A DNA stretch of 64,000 nt, from contig NZ_JMCC02000027.1 of NCBI RefSeq assembly GCF_000737335.2, positions 1-64,000 on the forward strand, given 5' to 3'. The notes under the pieces are model-generated. The model saw nothing but the letters and a program-made list of their open reading frames with translations, was not told where the DNA came from and made no database searches. Position 1 is the stretch's first letter. The number at the start of each line of letters is the position of its first letter. A program made the position numbers and the translations under genes. Shown here piece after piece: positions 1-21,372 of the stretch. Source of the stretch: Enhygromyxa salina. Lineage in GTDB: Bacteria > Myxococcota_A > Polyangia > Nannocystales > Nannocystaceae.

Positions 1-3000
1 CCCCATGGCTCCCGACCGCGGGCGGCGTGACCCAGTAGCGGTCCCCTGCAAACGGATAGACCGGCGCCGAGCAGCGCCGCGCACCAGCGTTGATCGGCAC
101 CGCGGCCCAGTCGATGCGCGCGCCGCCGAGCCAGGCGAGCGCCAGCGCATCCGCGGACAGCGAGGCGAGCTCCGGGCCCTCGAGGCGGCGGGTGTCCGCG
201 ACCACGGCCGTCGCGTGCCGCACGAGGCTCGCGCCCACGTCCGAGGCCGGGTCCAAGGCGAGGCCCGAGGGCCGCTCCACGGATGCGTGCGCGCTGGCGA
301 ACTGTCGCAGCTGCTCGGCGAGCGCCGGGGCGTCGTCGCCGAGGACCGCCAGGCGCTCGCCCAGCGCCCGCCGCCCAACCTGCAAGCTGAAACAAAGGTC
401 GCGCAGGCGCGCCGGGGTCCACGGGCGCTCACGCTCGAGCTGCCCGGCGAGCGCCCCCGCGTAGCGCCGCAGCTGCGCCAGGCTACCCGCGGACAGCAGG
501 ATCAACATCGGCCCGCGCGGCTGGTCCCGCGCCGCGTCGGCCGGATGCTCCGCCGCTTCGATCACCAGGTGCGCGTTGGCTCCCCCGGCGCCAAACGAGC
601 TGATCCCCGCGCGCAGCGGCAACGGTTGACCATCGCGCCCGCGCGGCGCCCACGGCTTCGCCTGCGCGAGCAGCTCGAAGGGCGCGCCCTCGAGCTCGAG
701 CTCGGGGTTGGGCGGCTGAGCGCTCGGCGTGGGGGCCAAGGTGCGGTGCCGCATCTGCAGCAGCACGCTCGACAGCGAGGCGACCCCGGCCGCAGCCTCG
801 AGGTGACCCAGGTTGGGCTTGAGCGAGCCAAGGGCCACGCCCGTCGCGGGCGCCTCGACGCCCTCCCACGCCTTGTTCAGCCCGCGGATCTCGATTGGAT
901 CGCCGAGGGCGGTGCCGGTCCCGTGGGTCTCGACATACGAGACGCTGCCGGGGTCGAGCTGCGCGTCGACGACGGCTGCCCGAATCAGGCGCCCCTGCGC
1001 GTCCGAGTCGGGGACCATGAACGCCCGGGTCTTGCCGCTATGGTTGAGGGCCGAGCCGCGGATCACCGCGTGCACGTGATCCCCGTCGGCGAGCGCGTCG
1101 GCCAGCGGCTTGAGCAACACGACGCCCGCGCCCTCGCCGGTGATGATGCCGTCCGCCTTGGCCCCAAACGAATTGCAGCGCCCCGTTGGCGAGGTCAGCC
1201 GCATCTGCTCCATGTAGCGAAACTTCGAGGGGTGCGGCGACAGGCTGACGCCGCCGGCCAGCGCCCACCGACACTCGCCCGCCCGGATCGCCTGAACCGC
1301 GAGGTGGATCGCGCTGAGCGACGAAGAACACGCGCTGTCGACCGCGAGGCTCGGGCCGTCGAGATTCAGGCACCACGACACGCGGTTGGCGATCGCGTGG
1401 TGGAACGCTGGGATCGCGTCGCCACACAGCGCATATTGATGGGACATCACGCCCGCGTAGACGCCGACCGGCGCCGCGCCCCCAAGCTGCTCGCGCAGCG
1501 ACTCCGGCGTGTAGCCAGCGTCTTCGACGGCCTGCCACGCGACCTCGAGGAACAGCCGCTCTTGCGGATCCATGCGCGGGGCCTCGTGCGGTGAGATCCG
1601 AAAGAACAGCGGCTCGAAGCGATCGATGTCGGCCAAGAAGCCGGCCCGGATCTGCGCCGGGTCCGAGTCCTCAGCCCAGCTGCGCTCGCGCGGCGGCGGC
1701 CCAATTCGATCGCCGCCGCTGACCACCAGCTGCCACAGCTCGTCGAGATCGTCGACGCCAGGGTAGCGGCCCGCGATGCCAACGATCGCGATGGGCTCGC
1801 GCGCCTCGGCTGCTGGCGGGTCCACGCGCGCGCGTTCCCCAGTTGGCAGCGCGCCGCCGATCAGCGCATGAACGTGGCGGTGACCTTCGCTCAGCGCGAA
1901 CCGATCCCGGACCCGCGCGAAGTCCAAGCTCCCGATCGCACACACGCCCAGGCCAAGCGGCGCGACTCGTGCGTACAAGTGCTGGCCGAGGTAGCCGGCG
2001 TCGAGGGTGACGAGCGCGTCCGAGGCGTCACCGTAGAGCGGCTCGATCGCGTCCATCTGCGCGATGAGATGGAGGGTGAAGGCGCTGCCGCGATGCAGCT
2101 CGCGGTTGTGGGCGACGTGGATGTTGCTGGACAGCTCGCCGACGCTCAGACGCGCGAGCTGGTTCTCGATCGGGTGGTAGTAGTAGATCCCAGCCGCGAG
2201 CCCCTCCACACGATCGGCGCGGACCTCGACGTAGACCTGCAGCGCGTACAGATCACCCGCCGAGGGGTACTCGTACTTGAGCCCCGCTGCGCTCGCGCTG
2301 GGACGCAGGCTCTCGAGCAGCCGACTCAAGCTCGCGAACCGGAGCGGGGCCGGATCAAACACCCGCTGCGAGCGTCGACGCGCGCACAGCTCGGCGCGGG
2401 CGGCTGGATCGAGGCCGCCGGGCGCGAGCGCGACCCGGCTCGCGCCGGATAGCTCGCGCAGGTTGAGCGCGCGCTGCTTGAAGGCGTCTCGCTGCTCGCG
2501 GGTGATCAGCAGCGCGCGCGGCTGCGGGTCTTGTCCGACGTCGAGGTCTTCATCGACGTCTGGTTCCACGGCTGGGCGCGCTGGCGCCGAGGCCACCGGC
2601 GTCGCGCCGCGCTCCTCTTGGGCCAGGATCTGCGCGACGATTGGCGCGAGGCTCGGGCGCTCGAACACGCGGCCCGCGGACAGCCGGACGCCAAAGCGAT
2701 CACGCACCCGCTGGACCAAGTGCATGATCGTCAGCGAGGTCGCGCCCAGGTCGAACAGGTCAGTGTCTTCGTGCTCGACCGCGACCCCAAGCAGCTCACC
2801 GGCGATCGCGGCGAGCTCCGCGAAGATCTCTGCCTCGCCGCGCGCGGGCGTGGTCGGCTCGATCGCCGCAGCTCCGGCGCGGCCCTGGTCGACGAGCAGC
2901 TCAGTCGGCGGCACCCGCCGATCGATCTTCCCGTTGGCCGTCAGCGGCAGGCGGGTCACCAAGCTGTAGGTCTTGGGCGCCATGTAGGGCGGCAGCCACT

Positions 3001-6000
3001 CGCGCGCCGCGGCCATGAGCGCGGCCTTGTCCGGGCGCTCGAGCGTGGGCTCGGGCTCGACGAAGGCCGCGAGGTGGCGCGTCTGCGGGCTGTCGCCAAC
3101 GACTAGCACCAGCACCCGCGCGACCGCCGGGTGACGCTGCAGCGTCGCCTCGATCTCGCCAAGCTCGATTCGATGACCGTTGAGCTTGACCTGGCGATCG
3201 AGGCGGCCAAGGAACTCGTAGGTCCCGTCGGCGCGCAGCATGCCGCGGTCGCCGGTCGCGTACAGGCGCGCGCCCGTGTCGGGGTGCTGAATGAACGCCG
3301 CGTTGGTGCGCCGCGGATCTTTCCAATAGCCAAGCGCCACGCCCACGCCGCCAATGTGCAGCTGCGCCGGGACCCCGGGGGTGTCGACCACCTCGCCGTT
3401 GTCGTCGAGCAGGCACCACGGCTGGGCGAACATCGGCGCGCCATAGGGGATGCTGGTCCAGCTCGGATCGACGGCCTCGATCGGATACAGGATCGACCAG
3501 ATCGACGCCTCGGTGGCCCCGCCCAAGCTGATCAGCGCCGCGTCCGGGCACTGGCGCCGCAGCCGATCCGGCAGCGCGACCGGGATCCAGTCGCCGCTCA
3601 TCAGCACGACTCGAAGCCCGCGCAGCCGCGTGGATCCCTGGGCCGCGGCCTCGATCAGCTCGGCGTAGGTCGGGACCGTGTTCCACAGCGTGACGCCGTG
3701 CTCGGCGACCAGCTCCGTGAGCCGCAGCGGATCGCGGAGGTCATCGGGCTCGGGCATGACGATCGCGCCGCCCGCCGCGAGCAGACCAAAGATGTCGTAG
3801 ACCGAGAGATCAAAGCCAAGCGACGAGACCGCCAAGGTCCGATCGTCTGGACCCACGCCGAACTGCGAGTTGATTGCGAGGACCGTGTTGACCGGGCCGC
3901 GGTGGTCCAGCATCACGCCCTTGGGCTCGCCCGTGGAGCCCGAGGTGAAGATGATGTAGGCCAGATCCGTGGGGTGCCGATCGATCGTGATCGGCCCGCG
4001 CGCGGCGAGCTCGGACCAAGCCAGCTGATCGAGAGCGAGGGTGTCGAGCCCCGCCGGCCACTCGACGGTCTGGGCCTTCGCGCTCACGGTCAGCGCCACG
4101 CGGGCCTCGGTGAGCGCGAGCACGTGGGCCAGGCGGGCCGTTGGCACCGAAGGGTCGAGGGGCACGTAGGCCGCGCCCGCCAGCAGCACACCGAGCACCG
4201 CGACGACCTGCTCCCAACCCTTGGGGGCGACCACCGCGACCCGATCGCCCCGTTGCACGCCGCGATCGATCAGCATGTGGGCCAGGGCGGTCGCCCGTTG
4301 ACGCAGCTGTGCGTAGTCGAGGCTGAGCGCCGCGCTGATCACCGCGGGCCGCGATGGCTGGGCCAGCGCGCGGCGCAAGAACAGCCCGTCGAGCGTGCGC
4401 GGGAGCAGCAAGTCCGTGGACACGCCATCCCAGCTGCGCGGATCGGCGACCAGCGCGGCGAGCACTTCTTGGTAGTCGCGAAACAGCGCCGCGGGGACGT
4501 CGGCGACGAAGCGATCCTCGTCGACATCCCAGAAGTAGTGCAGGCAGCCGTCCACGTCGAAGACCTGGTGATCGAGGGCGACCTGGGGCGTCTGCGTGCG
4601 CCCCGTCGGGCTTGCGACGGCGCGCAGCCAGGGCGCGGCCTCGTCGTTGGCGCTGCGCAGGTGGCCGACGAGGCTGGTGAACACCACGCCGATCGAGCTT
4701 GGCTCGCTGCGGTGGCGCCGGTGGTACTCGCGGGTCGCGTCCACGCCGCTGACCGAGGCGTGGCCGAGGTCCGCCCACAGCTGACGATGGACCCGCTTGG
4801 CCTGCGCGCGCAGGCTGGTCGCGCCGCTCAGATCCACGTGGAAGATCGACGTCGAGGTGAAGCTGCCAACCACCCGCTCGACCTCGGACGCGACCTCCGA
4901 CGTCACGGGCTCGCGGCGAAACAAAGTGAGGATCAGGCTGAAGTCGGGGTCGCTGCTCCACGCCCGCAGCACGAGGTGGAAGGCCGCGAGCAACACCGCC
5001 GTCGGCGTCACGCCGCTGGCGCGAGCGAGCTGCTCGAGCGCGCCGAAGCTGCGGGCGTCGAGCGAGCCGGTGTAGCGTCGACGCCCGGCTTGGGACGGGC
5101 GCGGCGACCCAGGCAAGCGCGGCCCCTGGGGCTGGATCTGCAGGCGCTCGATCCAATACTCGAGGTCGCGCGCGGCCTCGGGCCCCGGTGGGCGGGCCGC
5201 GAGCGCGGCGCAGTACGAGCGGAAGCTCAGCTGGGGCAGCGCCAGCTGAGCCGCCGGATTCCGGTACAGCCGCGACCACTGCTCGAGCAGCATCACCAGG
5301 CTCGCCCCGTCGACAAACAGGTTGTCGATGCTCAGGTGAATGCACGACTCGCCGCCGCCGTGATCCACCACCGTGATCGCAAACAGCGGCCAGCGCTGGG
5401 GATCGTAGAGCCGGGCCTCCATGCGCGCGCGCAAGCTCGCAACCGCAGCGTCGCGGCGGGCTGGATCGAGACCGCCCAGGTCGAGTCGCTCGGGCACATA
5501 GCGGCACGGTCCGTCGAGCACCGCCTGCTCGCGACCCGAGGGAAGCACCGTCGTCCGTAGCGCTTGGTGGCCGTCGATCAGCCGCTGCCAGGCGTGGGTG
5601 AGCCGCTCGAAGTCCAGCTCGCGCTCGGGGATCTCCACGTAGATGTGGCAACCGACCTGGCGACCCTCGTCTTCGATCAGGCGCCCGGCCAGGTACGCCG
5701 CTTGGATCGAAGTCAGGGCGAAGGGCGCGTGCTCGGGCTGCGGGGCGTGCTCGGGCTGTGGGGTGTGCTCGAGCGGTGGGGCGTGCTCGGGCTGCGGGGC
5801 CTGTGAACCCGGCGTCGCGCGAGCGCCCGTGATCATGCCGGCGAGCGCGGTGATCGACGGCCCCTCGGCCAGCGCCGCCAGCTCGATCTCGACGGCGTAG
5901 CGCGCCGCAATCTCGACGCGCAGCTGCGTCGCGGTGATCGAGTTGAAGCCGTAGGCGAACAGGGATCGCTCGCGGTCGATCACCTGCGAGATCCCGAGCA

Positions 6001-9000
6001 CCTTGGCGAACACGGCCGTGAGCCAGTCGCCGACATCCTCGGTCGCCGGGGTCCCAACGCCCGAGACTACCCCCGAGATTGTGCGCTCCGCCGAGCTGAC
6101 GCTTGGATCCTCGATCACCGCCGCGTGATCGAGCTCGCCACGCGCGAGTCGGCCGCGATCGACCTTGCGGTTGTCACTGAGCGGGAGCGCCGAAAGACGC
6201 ACGAACTCACCGGGGATCATGTAGGGCGGCAGGCCCTCGGCCAGCTGTTGGCGCAGGGCATCGGGGCGCAGCGGCCCGTCGGCGACCATGTACGCGATGA
6301 TCCGCGGGTGGCCGGGGGCGTCCTCGCGGATCACCGCCGCGGCCGCGCGAACGCCCGGCAGCGCGCGCAGAGCCCCGTCGATCTCACCAAGCTCGACCCG
6401 GTAGCCAAGGATCTTAATCTGGTCGTCCGCCCGCCCCAACCACTCGATGCGTCCGTCGGACAACCACCGCGCGACGTCGCCGGTCTTGTACAGCCGCGGC
6501 GTGTCTGGATCCGCGAACGGGTTGGCGACGAACGCGAGCGCGTCGAGGTCGGGGCGGCCGTGGTAGCCCGGCGACAGCCCGACCCCGCCAATGTAGAGAT
6601 CCCCGCTCAGCCCCGGCGCGACCGGGCGCAGCGCCGCGTCGAGCACATAAAAGCGATAGTTGCCGAGCGGTCGACCGATCGTGACTCGCTGCCCTGCACG
6701 CACGCGGTCGCAGCTCGCCCAGATGGTCGCCTCGGTCGGGCCGTACATGTTCCACACCGAGTCGCAGCGGCGCAGGAGGGCATCGGCGAGCTCGGCCGGG
6801 AGCGCCTCGCCGCCGCACAGCAGCTTCAGCGCCGGGCTCCGCTGCCAGCCCGCAGCCAAGATCATGCGCCAGGTCGCCGGGGTGGCCTGCGCGACGCTCA
6901 CCCGCCCCGCCTCGAGCAGCGCGGCCAGCTCGATCCCATCGCGCGTCTGGGCCTGGGTCAGAAGCACCAGCTCGCCGCCGCGGGTCAGCGGCAAGAACAG
7001 CTCGAGCATCGCGATGTCAAAGCAGACGGTCGTTGCGCCGAGCATGCGATCGTCGGCGTCAAACCCTGGGCACTGCGCGACCTGGGCCAGCAGGTTGGTC
7101 AAGCTGGCGTGGCGGATCCCCACGCCCTTGGGCCGACCCGTCGAGCCCGAGGTGTAGATCAGATAGGCGAGGTCGCGCGGGCTCGGTCCCACGTCGCGCA
7201 GCTCGGCCTCGGCCTCGGCTTCGGGCACCAGGCCGTCGGCCAAGCGCAGCACCGTCGCGCGTCCCTCGAGTCCGCTCGTCTGCGCGTGGGTGTTGACAAG
7301 CAGCAGCTGCGCGCCGCTGTCCTGCATCATGAAGGCCAGGCGCGCGCGCGGGTAGATCGGATCCAGCGGCACAAACGCGGCGCCCGACATCATCACGCCA
7401 AGCAGCGCGACCACGAGGTCGACCGAGCGCTCGAGCATGACACCGACGAAGCTGTGCGCGCCCACGCCCCGCCGCCGCAAGCCCGCCGCGAGCCGACGCG
7501 CGCGCACACCCAGCTGGGCGTAGCTCAGCCGCTCGGCCCCGCAGCTCAGCGCGATCCGATCCGGCTCTGCGGCCGCGAGCGCGGTGAACAACGCCGGCAC
7601 GCAGCTCGAAGGCACCGGCGCTGGGGCCTGCTCGGCGCGGCTCCACGGACCCAACACCTGCTCGCGCTCGGCCGGGGTCGCAAGCTCGAACTGCGCGACG
7701 GGCCGCTCGGGATCGGCGATCACCTGCTCGAGCAACCACCCGTGGCGGGCGGCCATGCGGGCGACGCTGTCGTGATCGTGAATCGATGGGTCGTACTTGA
7801 AGAACAGCCGCCAGCTCGTGGCGAAGCGATGCACCTCCAAGACCAGCTCGAACTCGCCTTCTTGCGCGACGTCGCCCAAGTACTCGGTCCACAGCTGGGT
7901 CGTCGCCGCGCTCGCTTGCTCGATCTCGAGCCAATTTTGAAAATAGAACGCCGCGCGAAAGAAGCTCTGGGCGTCGGCGTGGGTGGCCGCGCCCTGCTCG
8001 CGGACCAGGGTTGGGAACGGGTAGTCGCCGTGCGCCACCGCGTCGAGGGCCGTCTGCCCGAGCGCGCGGACCAGCGCGGCGAAGGTCTGATCCCCCGCCA
8101 AGCGCTGACGCAGCACGACGACGTTGGAGAAGTAGCCGATCACCCGCTCGAGGTCGGCGTGGGGGCGGCTCATCACCGGGACCCCCACGCTGAGATCGTC
8201 GCAGCCCGCGTGGCCCCGCAACAGCAGCATCCAGGTCGCCAGCAGCACCGCGAAGGGGGTGCTCTCGAGTTGATCGGCGACGCGCTCGAGCGCCGCGACC
8301 GTCTCGCTTGGCAGGTCGAGACGATAGTGGGCGCCGGTCAGGCCCCGGCTGCGCGGATCGGGGGCGCGCTCGCTCGCGCCGCGCAGGTCCAAGACAGGTG
8401 GCGAGGTCGCGAAGCGCTCGGCCCAAAATTCGCGCAGCACCTGCCCGCGCGGCGAAGCCAGCAGCTTGGCCTGCCAGTCCACGAAGCTCTCGAAGTTTGC
8501 CTCGAGCGCTGGCTCCGACGGGGCCCGCCCCTCGCACAGCGCGGCGTGAGCTCGGGCCAGCTCGCCCAGGAACAGCGGGATGCACAGCCCATCGAAGAAC
8601 AGGTGATGAAAGACCAGCAGCAGGATCGGCCCCGCGTCGCTGCCCTCGAACCACAGCGCGCGCCAGGTTGGCGTCGCCTCCAGATCGATCACCTGCTTGG
8701 ACGCGGCGCGGAGCCGGGCGACGATCTCATCGGCGCTCAGCCCCGCGATATCGTGGCGCTCGAGCGTGATCGTTCCGCCCGGCGCGTGCACCTGCTCGAC
8801 CTCGACGCCGCGCCGCTGCAAGTGCGCGCGCAACATCGGGTGGCGGGCGTGCAGAAAGTTCAGCGCGGCCGTGACCCGCTCGGGGTCGGCGTCGGTCCGC
8901 AGCCGCAGGGCAACGGGGATCTGGTACGCCGTGGTCCCAGGCGTCAGCTCGTGGACGCTCCACACAGCGCGCTGCGCTTCGGACAGCTCGAAGCTCGCGG

Positions 9001-9093
9001 CCTGTGGCTCCGCGTCGGCGCCGGTCAGGATCCGCAGCGCCGCCGCGACCGACAGCACCCCGCTGCTCACGTCTCGAAACAGGGCTTCTCGGT

Positions 9094-9097
<4 letters not shown>
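1..9097 (-). CDS. Hybrid NRPS-PKS megasynthase (C-A-PCP-Cy-A-PCP-Ox-KS...), 3' end beyond the window
   Basis: Translating the minus strand from GTG at 9097 gives one uninterrupted frame of about 3032 codons that leaves the window at position 1. Order: condensation domain (HHLFFDG, His164-165), adenylation A1 (core TSGSTG near 648), PCP1 (Ser1053 in GFNS), cyclization domain with DxxxxD (Asp1258, Asp1263) in place of HHxxxDG, A2 (TSGSTG near 1718), PCP2 (Ser2121), a SagB/McbC-like flavin oxidase domain (about 2190-2410), then a ketosynthase with Cys2590, His2725 and His2765. The KS is followed by a trans-AT type flanking region ending near YPFAGDRYW. My reading of the specificity pockets is DILQLGMIWK (glycine) for A1 and DLYNLSLIWK (cysteine) for A2, so module 2 should make a thiazole. 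The start overlaps the upstream PKS stop as GTGA, with GAGG just upstream of the GTG. No AT follows the KS in the window. Four 18-bp repeats (5727-5798) encode a His/Pro/Glu linker between PCP1 and Cy. Confidence 0.95.
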
Positions 9098-18552
<9,455 letters not shown>

Positions 18553-18871
18553 CAACGTTGACAACCTGCTCGGAGTTCAGTCCCTTCGGTCGGTGCTCTA
18601 GGTATTGGTTCAGGCACGAAGACGGTCGGATACCGCAACCGTACAACCCCACGAGGGGTAACATTATTAATGGCAGTAGCAGCCCCCGTGCTTTTTGAAG
18701 GGGCACCGGTTCGTTAGACCGCAGGTCTTTATCTGTCCCTAGTGGGAACGAACTGGAAATCCAACGCTACCAACACAGCTTTTTTTCAAGCTACTTTTCG
18801 AGCTGGACCCCGACTCCCGTTTGCCTCCAAAACTCACCATCCAACACCAGCTACGCGTACTCTTGCCAGCG
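18553..18871. promoter_or_regulatory. AT-richer intergenic region between the PKS and a divergent lipoprotein gene
   Basis: About 320 bases separate the first PKS gene (minus strand) from the divergent gene starting at 18872. Base composition is noticeably richer in A/T than the flanks (for example around 18660-18700 and 18770-18800), so it probably holds the promoter of the megasynthase operon. I could not define a convincing -35/-10 pair or operator. A 70-codon lipoprotein-like frame on the minus strand overlaps the PKS start and is treated as doubtful. Confidence 0.4.
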
Positions 18872-19891
18872 ATGCGCTCGTCCGTTCTACGTCCACTGTC
18901 GCGGCGACCCGCGCTGCTGCTCGGCCTGCTCGGGTGCCAGGGCCCAGTCGATCCCGGTCCGACCCAACCTCCCGCCCAGCCGATCGTCGCGGCCCCCGAG
19001 GCCGAGCCAACGCCCGAGCGGCTGACCTGGGACGAGCTGCGCGGAACACTCCCCGCGGCGCAGGCGTACGCGCCGACCACCCACGCCCAACCACCGGCGT
19101 GGCTCGAACAGGTCGACACGCTGTGGCTGCGCGTCGGCGACGAATGCCGGCCGATCAGCCTCGAGGATCGGCAAACCGGCGCGCCAGCCAGCGACGCCAA
19201 GCCCCAGCGCGCCGCGTCGCTCGAGCAGTGCCACGAGGTCGTTCACAACGCCGACGTCCGCTGCTCCACCGAGCTCGAGGTCGGGGCCACCTTTACCGAG
19301 ACCGGGGTCCAAGAGTGCGTGGCGAGGATGCCCTCGGGAGCTGGCAGCACCTCGGGCTCGATAAGCGGCTTCGACGACGGCGCGTCAACGTGGTCGCTCA
19401 TCGCATTCAACGAGACCCAGCTGCGCTACGCGAAGACCTGGAGCCTGTGGGTCGAGGCCGAGCAGCTCACGTGGGTCCAGAGCGAGTGCACCGCGGCCTC
19501 GCTCGCCGCGCTCACCGATGCTTTGAACGCAGAAGCCATCAGCGAGCAAGCGCGGCTGGAGGCCCTCCACCAGCGCTTCGGTGTTGTGGGTCACTCCCGC
19601 CGCTGCATGGTGCACGACGGCACCCGGCTCCACGCACTTCCCAGCTGGACGGTTGACCGCAGTGATCGGGGGGCGGGTCGTCGCAGCGAGCTCGCCCCGC
19701 AGGACTGCACGATCCCCTGCCCCGACACGGCGGCGCCGCTTCGCCAGATCAACGCCGTGCTGACCAAGCAGCCGTTCGTGCGCGTCGACGACAGCGCCGC
19801 GATCGTCCTGCATCGCGCGAGGGCTTCGTGCGAATCGAACCCGGACGGCGGCCTCCCGCCGCCGGCCAACAATCCCTGCCGCGAGCACTGA
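18872..19891 (+). CDS. Hypothetical lipoprotein
   Basis: A 339-residue protein of unknown function. The ATG at 18872 gives a short basic n-region, a Leu-rich h-region and the lipobox LLGC, so I prefer it to an in-frame start 51 bases upstream. A Pro/Glu-rich spacer follows, then a soluble domain with several cysteines (for example DECRP, QDCTIPCP) that could form disulfides in the periplasm or at the outer membrane. I recognise no domain family. It is divergent from the PKS operon and about 90 bases upstream of the zinc-ribbon propeller gene; nothing links it to the biosynthetic cluster. Confidence 0.75.
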   Translation: MRSSVLRPLSRRPALLLGLLGCQGPVDPGPTQPPAQPIVAAPEAEPTPERLTWDELRGTLPAAQAYAPTTHAQPPAWLEQVDTLWLRVGDECRPISLEDRQTGAPASDAKPQRAASLEQCHEVVHNADVRCSTELEVGATFTETGVQECVARMPSGAGSTSGSISGFDDGASTWSLIAFNETQLRYAKTWSLWVEAEQLTWVQSECTAASLAALTDALNAEAISEQARLEALHQRFGVVGHSRRCMVHDGTRLHALPSWTVDRSDRGAGRRSELAPQDCTIPCPDTAAPLRQINAVLTKQPFVRVDDSAAIVLHRARASCESNPDGGLPPPANNPCREH

Positions 19892-19980
19892 CCGGGTTTC
19901 GGCGCGGTTGGGGGCTCTTCGCCCGCTCGTGGGCAGCCAAGGATGTAGCGAACGCGGGAGAGCGCTATACTCGCGGGCCT

Positions 19981-21348
19981 ATGGCGATCGTCAAACTCGT
20001 GTGCCAAGGCTGCGGTGCGAACCTCGACGCGACCGACGACCTCCGCGTGCTGCAGTGTGGCTACTGCGGGACCACCAACCAGATCAAGCGGACGGTCCAT
20101 CAGCAGCCGGCGCCGCCACCCCAGCCGCCGCTGCAGCAGCAGCAGATGTACTACGCGCCGCCGCCAAACCAGGTCAACACGGTTAGCACTGGCGGCAGCG
20201 GGGCGGGCAAGGCCGTGCTGATCATCGTGTTGCTGGTGACCTTCCTGCCGCTGGTGATCGGAGGGATCGTGGCGTTCACCGTGTTCCAGAGCGCCAACGA
20301 GGTGTTCGAGCAGGTCAAGAGCGGAATCAACACCGCGACCGCGGTCGCCAACTCCCGCAAGTACCTGTGGAGGAACGGGCGGCCGTTCGTCGCGGACGTC
20401 AACGGTGACGGGGTCGACGACGTGATCGGCACGATCAACGAGATCGGCTCGCAGCAGCTGACGTTGACCGCGATGTCCGGCAGCGATTGGTCAACCTTGT
20501 GGGAGGTCGACCTGGGCCGGATGTCCGAGCTGCCCAATCCCACGCTGTACTACGAGCCCGGCAGCCAGCTGGTGCTGCTTGGGCTGGGCGCCACGCTGCG
20601 CGCCTACGACGCGAAGACCGGGGCGGATCGGTGGTTGGCCAGCCTGCCCGACAAGCTCGAGGCGCTCGCGATCAATGGGGATCACCTGTGGGTCGCAACG
20701 ATCGACGACGCGGCCTCCCTGATCACGCTGGTCGACGGCAAGCTCAGCCCCGGCCAGCCCAAGCCGCCGGCGGGCGCCAAGCTCCTGCGCGACGACGCTG
20801 GCTATGACCTGATCCCCGAGCTGCGCGAGCTGGACGTGAAGGGCAACCAGTTCCCGGACCTGCGGGTTCAGCAAGCTTTCTGCCCCAAAGAAGATCTGCC
20901 GGTCGTCCGCGGCCGCCGTCACGACGACGCGTCAAAGGTCTGCGCCAACCCGCACGGGCTGGCGTTCGTGACCCGCGACAAGGGCACGAAGATCCCCCAC
21001 ATCCTTGGCTACGCGCGCGACACCAAGGCCGAGCTGTGGCGCGTACAGCTGACCAAGGCCGGCAGCCTCGAGACCGTTGACGGCGGGTTTGGGCAGCCGC
21101 GCGCGGAGTTCGTTGGCGACGACGCGATCATCAGCTTTGTGCCCGATAACGACGACCAGGCGCGGATCCGCAGGATCTCGTTGGTCGACGGCGCGACCAA
21201 GTGGGAGACAACGCTGGTCGGCGACGGGCACGAGAACGTTGACGGGATGGTCGCGGGGTCGGGGTTCGTGGTCGTGACCTTCGGGCAGACCATGCGGGTG
21301 CTGTCGTTGGACAGCGGCGCGCCGGTCGCGAAGCTGGGCGGCTGGTAG
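19981..21348 (+). CDS. Zinc-ribbon, single-TM, PQQ-like beta-propeller protein
   Basis: Start ATG 19981; the in-frame extension upstream overlaps the end of the previous gene and lacks protein-like features. The 455-residue protein begins with a short zinc ribbon (CQGC ... CGYC, about residues 9-32), followed by a Pro/Gln-rich linker, one strongly hydrophobic helix (about 77-100), and a long domain with FG-GAP/PQQ-like repeats such as ADVNGDGVDDVIG and YDAKTGADRWLA. The topology suggests a cytoplasmic zinc ribbon and a propeller on the other side of the membrane, perhaps for protein or ligand binding (inference). The function is unknown. No obvious operon partner: the next gene is convergent. 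Confidence 0.85.
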   Translation: MAIVKLVCQGCGANLDATDDLRVLQCGYCGTTNQIKRTVHQQPAPPPQPPLQQQQMYYAPPPNQVNTVSTGGSGAGKAVLIIVLLVTFLPLVIGGIVAFTVFQSANEVFEQVKSGINTATAVANSRKYLWRNGRPFVADVNGDGVDDVIGTINEIGSQQLTLTAMSGSDWSTLWEVDLGRMSELPNPTLYYEPGSQLVLLGLGATLRAYDAKTGADRWLASLPDKLEALAINGDHLWVATIDDAASLITLVDGKLSPGQPKPPAGAKLLRDDAGYDLIPELRELDVKGNQFPDLRVQQAFCPKEDLPVVRGRRHDDASKVCANPHGLAFVTRDKGTKIPHILGYARDTKAELWRVQLTKAGSLETVDGGFGQPRAEFVGDDAIISFVPDNDDQARIRRISLVDGATKWETTLVGDGHENVDGMVAGSGFVVVTFGQTMRVLSLDSGAPVAKLGGW

Positions 21349-21372
21349 CGTTCGGTCAACGCGAGCGTGGAT

